Of a stretch of 64,000 bases of DNA, positions 59,266 through 64,000 are shown in pieces. This DNA is from Ruegeria aquimaris (GTDB lineage Bacteria; Pseudomonadota; Alphaproteobacteria; Rhodobacterales; Rhodobacteraceae): assembly GCF_025751555.1 (NCBI RefSeq), contig NZ_JAOWLB010000018.1:43388-107387 (forward strand). Direction: 5' to 3'. The notes below the pieces were generated by a model that was not told the origin of the DNA, made no database searches, and was given only the letters and a program-made list of their open reading frames with translations. Each line of letters begins with the position of its first letter. The first letter of the stretch is position 1. A program made the translations under genes and the position numbers.

Positions 59266-59555
59266 GTGCATTTGAATCCGTGTCCAAGGGACTGGAAGAG
59301 GCGCTGGCCTTCGCAGATGGCGATTTGGCCGGCGCAAAGGTGCATGAAGTTTCCGTGGCGGAGGTCGATGTCGCCGAAGTTCGGCAACGGACGGGCCTGT
59401 CCCAGGCAGAGTTCGCCAAGAGCATTGGCGTCGCGAAAGGCACGCTGCTGAACTGGGAACACGGGCGCCGGCAGCCGACAGGCCCGGCACAGGTTCTGCT
59501 GGCCCTTATCGCCAAGAAACCTTCTGTCGTGCAGGACCTTTTGCGCGGGGCGTGA
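59262..59555 (+). CDS. XRE-family antitoxin
   Basis: A 97-residue protein. The N-terminal toxin-binding part is acidic, followed by an HTH (VRQRTGLSQAEFAKSIGVAK, GTLLNWEHGRRQPTGPAQVL) and a C-terminal LIAKKPSVVQDLLRG, as in HigA/RelB-like XRE antitoxins. Coupled to the toxin by ATGA. It likely represses the pair's promoter at 58886-58914. The system would stabilise the plasmid. Confidence 0.87.
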   Translation: MSAFESVSKGLEEALAFADGDLAGAKVHEVSVAEVDVAEVRQRTGLSQAEFAKSIGVAKGTLLNWEHGRRQPTGPAQVLLALIAKKPSVVQDLLRGA

Positions 59556-59563
59556 ACCGGGGC

Positions 59564-60475
59564 CTAAGCCCCGATCCTCTTGATGCGAATCCCGAGCTTG
59601 CGGGCCTTGTCGACGATGTTCTCTGTGATGCCCGAACCGGGCGTGGCGATCAGACCTTGGGGCATGGTATCGAGCATCTTGTCGTTGCGCTTGAAGGGGG
59701 CTGCCTTGCCGTGGTTCTTCCAGTCGGGCTTGAAGACCACCTGGGTGACACCACGGGTATCTGCCCAACGGGCCGCGATCATTTCTGCACCTTTTGGCGT
59801 ACCACCGTGCAGCAGCACCATGTCGGGATATTTCGCATGGGTGGCATCGAGGACGGACCAGATCAGATCGTAGGCCTGATAGTCCCCGCCCGAAAACGCA
59901 ATCCGCGTGCCTTCGGGGCAGTGCACCTCGGTCTCCTTGCGCCGCTTTGCCGAGAGATAGGCCCGGCTGTCCACCACGGCGGAGGTCAAGCCGCGATGCG
60001 AGACCTTGGATCCGGTGCGGGGCAGCCAGGCCGAACCGGTGGCGGCCGAGAAGTGGTCCACGGCCAGATCGCGCATCTGCTCGAAGGCGTCGCGATGGTC
60101 CCAGAGCTTGAGCCCGATCATCTGGAGGCGCTCGAGCTCGACCGAGGCGACCTCGGAGCCGTCCTGGACCGCCAGACTTTCCCGGACCTCGAATTCGTTG
60201 TCATCGAGGAGCTTCTGGATATGGGTCAGCCGGCGATGGAAGATCGAGGTGAGAGACCAGAGCATCTCTTCGAGATTGTCTTCCAACTGGCTGCCGGTGA
60301 GGAGGCCGATGCTGGTGTCGAAGAGCGTCGCCATGGCGAGTTCGACCTCGTCGGGCTGGGGCAGGGGGCGATGATCGGTCTCGCCGGGCCCGGGCGTTGC
60401 GCCGTGAAGTGCCAGGTGGTCGAGGATGGCGGAGGTCACGCCGGTCTCTTCTTGGATGTCTGTCTGATGGGGCAT
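59564..60475 (-). CDS. DUF2493 (SLOG-like) protein
   Basis: About 303 residues from ATG 60475 (MPHQTDIQEETGVTSAILDH). The C-terminal third is the DUF2493 / YspA-related SLOG domain: RIAFSGGDYQAYDLIWSVLD, MVLLHGGTPKGAEMIAARWA and LIATPGSGITENIVDKARKL, predicted to bind a nucleotide or nucleotide-sugar. The N-terminal helical part is common to plasmid versions. It is usual on alphaproteobacterial conjugative plasmids with toprim and strawberry-notch genes; the role is unknown. A structured leader lies about 134 bases upstream. Confidence 0.82.
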   Translation of the reverse strand: MPHQTDIQEETGVTSAILDHLALHGATPGPGETDHRPLPQPDEVELAMATLFDTSIGLLTGSQLEDNLEEMLWSLTSIFHRRLTHIQKLLDDNEFEVRESLAVQDGSEVASVELERLQMIGLKLWDHRDAFEQMRDLAVDHFSAATGSAWLPRTGSKVSHRGLTSAVVDSRAYLSAKRRKETEVHCPEGTRIAFSGGDYQAYDLIWSVLDATHAKYPDMVLLHGGTPKGAEMIAARWADTRGVTQVVFKPDWKNHGKAAPFKRNDKMLDTMPQGLIATPGSGITENIVDKARKLGIRIKRIGA

Positions 60476-60772
60476 TGTCTGGTTCCTCTGTTTGATCTGA
60501 CCCGATTTGGATGGGGCGATACCAGGACCGGCGGCGACTGGGCCGCATCCGTCAGGATCGGAGCAACGCGGAGAATGCGCCGCGGGCCGGAAATTGGTTC
60601 CGCGAGGAATGAGCCGAAGGCTCAGGGGAATTTTCCGGCTCTCGGCGCATTGCTGCCCGGTCGAGGAGCACTCTGCTCCGACCCGCCGGTCCATCGCACC
60701 CCTTATCCAAACGGGATCAGATCGAACCCGCGGAACCTTTGCCCTGTCAGGCATCCCAGAGGAGGTCGGCGG
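60476..60772. other. Non-coding leader with a conserved hairpin
   Basis: It contains TGAGCC-gaa-GGCTCA (60610-60624) with the same flanks (GGAATGA, TCAGGGGAA) as the two DUF736 leaders. It probably belongs to the 5' region of the DUF2493 gene. No gene is supported here. Confidence 0.5.
60610..60624 (-). ncRNA. Leader hairpin upstream of the DUF2493 gene
   Basis: TGAGCC-gaa-GGCTCA is a perfect six-base stem about 134 bases before the ATG. Stem bases differ from those in the DUF736 leaders but pairing is kept, and the outer GGAATG and TCAGGGGAA are shared. Confidence 0.4.
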
Positions 60773-61819
60773 TCACCCATCCTCGATCTCCAGACCTTGT
60801 GCTTTCATGGCCTCGAGCAGGGACCGGCGCAGCGCATCTCTTCCAAATGTCCGCAGATCGTCGTTGAAATCGCCCATGGCTGGCACGAGATCGCCACAGG
60901 CAATATCAAGCGATTCCAGTTGGTTGCGCAATCTCATCGATGCATTGCGTCCTGCGTCGTCATTGTCCCGCGCGATCCAGATACGCTTGATCCCCGGCGG
61001 CGGGATGAAGAGCCCGAGATGGGTGGCGGTGAGACAGGAGGCGAGGTCGAACTCGGGCAGGGCCGTGCCGACCGAAAGGGTATTCTCGAGACCTTCGCCG
61101 ACGATGAGGTCGGAGCGGCCCGTACCGGACCAGAAACGGGTGGCATGGCCGTGCAGCTGCCCCAAGATCCGTTTCGGGCTCTCGATTTCGGCCAAACCGC
61201 CGGTGGACAGGTCGAGATAGACCCTTGCGCATCCGGTGATCTGGCCCCGATTGTCGGTGATCTTCGCGAGCAGGGCAGGGGCCCTTTGCGGCGGATCGGC
61301 GTCGTCCGTGCCGTGCCGCAGGAAGACCCGTGGGTGATAGCGCAGCGCCGGACCCAGCCGTGTGATGCCACGCCCCTGCAGATAGGTGGCGGCCAGGGTG
61401 CCCAAGACCGGCTTGCCAGCGGCAACGAGTTTACGCGCCCGCGCGATGCGTTTGCTCGAGGCTGCATCCGGACGCTCAGCTCTTTGGGTTCCACGAGCTA
61501 CGGCAGGACAGGGGGCTTCGCCCAGAAAGGACCGGACCTCCCTCAGCGTTTCCTTCAGCGTGACCAATCCAAGCCGTTCCTGCAGGAGATCGATCAGGTC
61601 GCCATATTGCCCCGTCGCATAATCGGTCCAGGACCCGGCCTTGCGCCCGCCTTCCGCCTGGAGCCGGATGGCAAGGCTCTGGCCCTTTGCGCCAGAGGTA
61701 TCGCCAACCTGCCAATAATTTCCCTGCTTGCGCCCCTCGGGGAAATACTGGCGGCAGAAACTCTCGGCACGGTCTGCCAGATCGGCCGAGAGGTCTGCGA
61801 TGCTGCGCTGCGCGCTCAT
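60773..61819 (-). CDS. Toprim-domain plasmid primase-like protein
   Basis: A 348-residue protein. The N-terminal part (YFPEGRKQGNYWQVGDTSGA, AGSWTDYATGQYGDLIDLLQ) resembles CHC2/DUF7146 primase domains. The C-terminal toprim part has DLIVGEGLENTLSVGTALPE with the catalytic Glu and RIWIARDNDDAGRNA with the DxD acid cluster. It may synthesise primers for the transferred strand. The start overlaps the strawberry-notch gene stop by ATGA, so the two act together. Confidence 0.85.
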   Translation of the reverse strand: MSAQRSIADLSADLADRAESFCRQYFPEGRKQGNYWQVGDTSGAKGQSLAIRLQAEGGRKAGSWTDYATGQYGDLIDLLQERLGLVTLKETLREVRSFLGEAPCPAVARGTQRAERPDAASSKRIARARKLVAAGKPVLGTLAATYLQGRGITRLGPALRYHPRVFLRHGTDDADPPQRAPALLAKITDNRGQITGCARVYLDLSTGGLAEIESPKRILGQLHGHATRFWSGTGRSDLIVGEGLENTLSVGTALPEFDLASCLTATHLGLFIPPPGIKRIWIARDNDDAGRNASMRLRNQLESLDIACGDLVPAMGDFNDDLRTFGRDALRRSLLEAMKAQGLEIEDG

Positions 61820-64000
61820 GCGGCGGCATCCGCTGCGCTGGCGCCAACAGGATGCTCGGCAAGGATCCGCGTGAGCACGTCAATGCCCTCCACCGGGATG
61901 AACACCCGCGTCTTCCACTGGATCACCTCGGTGAAGCAGCCCATGGCCTTCAAGCCGGGCAGGGCCGCGCCCGACGCGCCAATGAGTTCAAGCCTCGACT
62001 GCCCCATGACGAGTGAACGGCGCAGTTGATAGTCGCCAAGCAGACTTAAGGTCGTCCTGGCCTCCATCACTACCGCGAAGACTTCCTGCGGCGACATCTC
62101 GATCTGGCAATCAAGACCGAGCCGCACGTAGACGTTCAGAAGCTGCTCGTGGCTGACCAAGCGACCGATGGCGCGCTCCCCGTCCTCGGTCTGCAGGCGA
62201 TAGATGCGCATGTTGTCAGCGGGCAACCGGTCCCAGATCGGCAGAAGGAGGCCGCAGATCAGCGTGATCTTCGATGTAGTGAACTCCGGCACCGCCTCGA
62301 CTTCGGCCTGCCAGAGCTGTTCGAACATCCGATCGTCGACCTCTTCCCAGTGCGAATTCGAGAACTCTGAAAGCGCGAGGATTTCGGTCGCCATGGGCCG
62401 CAGGAGCTTCACCCGAAGCATCGGCACGCCGTCTTCGTCCATGAAAGCCGGCGCATTCACCATCAGCGCCGCGCGTTTGGAGGTTTTGTTCCAGCACAGC
62501 ATCGCGCCCTTCGTGTCGGCGCAGATGGCTTTGACCCGGGGCAGGGTCAGTGGGTCGTTGCGATCGGTCCGCTCCACGGCCAGGGCGGTGGCCGTCGCCC
62601 CCGTCGGCTCATGCTCGAAGATGACCTTGCGATCGATGATCTCGAACTTCTCAGCGCGCAGGGTCTCGAGGCCGACATCGAGCGTTCCCGCCTGGCGCGC
62701 GTCTTCGATGATCGCCGACAGAAACCCGCCGAAGGCCTCAAAGATCGCATCCTGCATGTTGATCCGGAGCGCGAGACAGCGATTCAGGAACTGGTGGATC
62801 GGTGGCAGGTTTTCTTTCATGGTGCCATCCGCTTCATCGAGCGTCAGCCCGGTCATTTCCTGAAACTTCGCGTAGGAGCAGGCTTCGATCTTGCCCGCGC
62901 GCAGCTTGTAGAAAAACTGCCGCAGCGCCGCCCGGGCATAGGGACTCTCGAGGTTGTCTTCGGCGCGAAACATGTTCTGCCCGCCAGTCTCGCGCTGTCC
63001 CTTGGTAATCGCCCCAAGCGTGTCGAGGCGACGCGCGATCGTGGAGAGAAACCGCTTCTCGCCTTTCACATTGGTCGCCACAGGCCGGAAGAGCGGGGGC
63101 TGGGCCTGATTGGTCCGATTGGTGCGCCCCAGCCCCTGGATCGCGTTATCGGCCTTCCAGCCCGGCTCCAGCAGGTAATGCACCCGAAGGCGCTGGTTCT
63201 TTGCCCCAAGATCGGCATGGTAGCTGCGCCCGGTGCCACCCGCATCAGAGAAGATCAGGATGCGTTTGGCATCGTCCATGAAGGCTTGCGTCTCGCCGAG
63301 GTTCGACGAGGCGGGGCGGTTCTCGACCTTGAGCCGCCCCTCGCGCGTTTTCACGATGCGCCGCTTGCGCCCCGTGACCTCGGCCACGGCCTCCCCGCCG
63401 AAATGCCAGAGGATCTGATCGAGCGCGCCCTGCACTGGAGCGAGCGCCCCAAGATGCTCGATAAGATCATCCCGCCGCCGCTCTGCTTCACGGCAGATGA
63501 TCGGGTTGCCATCGCCATCGAGGGCGGGGCGCGAGCGCAGATCGCCATTCTCGTCAGTGTATGGCTCGAAGAGCTGCGTCGGGAAGCTGTGCATCAGGTA
63601 GTCCATGATGTTCTCCCTCGGCGTAAAATCGACCTGCAGATCATCCCAGTCCGAAGGAGGAATGTCCTCGAGGCGGCGCTCCATCACCGCCTCGCTGGTC
63701 GAGACCACCTGGATCACCGCCGAATGCCCCGCCGCCAGGTCCGCTTCGATGGCGCGGATGAGTGAGGGGCATTTCATGGCGGTGATGAGGTGATTGAAGA
63801 AGCGCTGCTTGTTGCTCTCGAAGGCCGAACGCGCGGCGGATTTCGCCTGAGGGTTCAAGGTGCTGGTCTCGGAGGAAATACCCGAGGCCTGAAGCGCGGC
63901 CTCAAGGTTGCTGTGGATGATCTGTAATCGCGAGGACGCGATAATGCGAAGGAACGCGGCACCATCGCTATCATTTGAGGAGTTCTGGGTTACGTCCTTC
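61816..64000 (-). CDS. Strawberry-notch-type SF2 helicase, C-terminal part (5' end outside window)
   Basis: The frame is open to the right edge without a stop, so the start lies beyond the window. About 728 residues are visible. The helicase C-terminal region includes KRILIFSDAGGTGRSYHADL and WKADNAIQGLGRTNRTNQAQ, the motif VI-like segment of the SBNO family, and the SBNO C-terminal domain follows. These large plasmid proteins, often with an N-terminal methyltransferase-like domain, are widespread on Rhodobacterales and rhizobial conjugative plasmids; they may counter host defence or act in DNA processing. Confidence 0.87.
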   Translation of the reverse strand, partial: KDVTQNSSNDSDGAAFLRIIASSRLQIIHSNLEAALQASGISSETSTLNPQAKSAARSAFESNKQRFFNHLITAMKCPSLIRAIEADLAAGHSAVIQVVSTSEAVMERRLEDIPPSDWDDLQVDFTPRENIMDYLMHSFPTQLFEPYTDENGDLRSRPALDGDGNPIICREAERRRDDLIEHLGALAPVQGALDQILWHFGGEAVAEVTGRKRRIVKTREGRLKVENRPASSNLGETQAFMDDAKRILIFSDAGGTGRSYHADLGAKNQRLRVHYLLEPGWKADNAIQGLGRTNRTNQAQPPLFRPVATNVKGEKRFLSTIARRLDTLGAITKGQRETGGQNMFRAEDNLESPYARAALRQFFYKLRAGKIEACSYAKFQEMTGLTLDEADGTMKENLPPIHQFLNRCLALRINMQDAIFEAFGGFLSAIIEDARQAGTLDVGLETLRAEKFEIIDRKVIFEHEPTGATATALAVERTDRNDPLTLPRVKAICADTKGAMLCWNKTSKRAALMVNAPAFMDEDGVPMLRVKLLRPMATEILALSEFSNSHWEEVDDRMFEQLWQAEVEAVPEFTTSKITLICGLLLPIWDRLPADNMRIYRLQTEDGERAIGRLVSHEQLLNVYVRLGLDCQIEMSPQEVFAVVMEARTTLSLLGDYQLRRSLVMGQSRLELIGASGAALPGLKAMGCFTEVIQWKTRVFIPVEGIDVLTRILAEHPVGASAADAAA

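Noticed and set aside
59552..62029. 825-residue plus-strand frame
   Set aside because: Antisense to DUF2493 and toprim genes, whose motifs are clear; the plus frame is His/Arg/Gly-rich without domains.
1..64000. CRISPR arrays, tRNA or rRNA genes
   Set aside because: No regularly spaced repeats and no tRNA- or rRNA-like sequence was recognised on reading through.

Overview
The window looks like a section of a large conjugative plasmid from an alphaproteobacterium, most likely a Rhodobacterales/Roseobacter-type host. The grounds are a repABC replication module (repA, repB, a counter-transcribed RNA, repC), a complete virB/virD4 type IV secretion set with a MOB-P-like relaxase, and GC-rich alphaproteobacterial coding style. 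It also carries the plasmid backbone genes DUF736, DUF2493, toprim and strawberry-notch. The taxonomic assignment is inference; no rRNA or tRNA gene is present.

Layout. (a) 1-12 kb: a catabolic block for acyl-CoA thioesters. It holds the end of a TauD/TfdA dioxygenase, two hotdog thioesterases, an intact IS3-family element (1628-2830, 4-bp target duplication), and then a rightward cluster: SCP2-type thiolase, SDR, TetR regulator, biotin-dependent carboxylase beta and alpha subunits flanking an enoyl-CoA hydratase, acyl-CoA dehydrogenase, and the biotin transporter BioY. A near-identical 14-bp site precedes the thiolase gene and the tetR gene, so the regulator probably controls both. (b) 12-25 kb: a small XRE regulator followed by the virB operon (virB1-virB11 homologues plus a lipoprotein and a second transglycosylase). 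(c) 25-31.7 kb: an inserted, visibly less GC-rich leftward operon. It encodes an OGG-like glycosylase, a Gly-rich small protein, a PfkB::deoxyribosyltransferase fusion, a QueC-like enzyme, a SagB-like nitroreductase, a VUT/queuosine-precursor-type transporter and an ATPase::methyltransferase broken by one base in a homopolymer. A divergent XRE regulator lies beside it. This is the best candidate for an undescribed nucleobase-based defence or conjugation system.

(d) 31.8-36.4 kb: virD4, relaxase and relaxosome gene, with a nic-like sequence at 36301-36310 that marks oriT. (e) 36.4-50.9 kb: an accessory zone. It contains DUF736, two or three unknown proteins, an AbiE-like gene pair, a short E2-only type II CBASS (patatin CapV, CD-NTase, E2-like, DUF2188), a divergent fused HTH-ImmA/IrrE regulator with a PIN protein, and a HEPN/RES protein with a UPF0489 neighbour. 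(f) 50.9-57.5 kb: a plasmid maintenance core with ScpB, DUF1403, a tyrosine recombinase with a probable crossover site, and repC-repB-repA. (g) 57.9-64 kb: a second DUF736 copy in a duplicated segment, a RelE/XRE toxin-antitoxin pair, DUF2493, a toprim protein and a strawberry-notch helicase running off the right edge.

The conjugation and replication genes form the backbone. The catabolic block and at least three defence-like modules are cargo placed at gaps in it, notably between virB11 and virD4.
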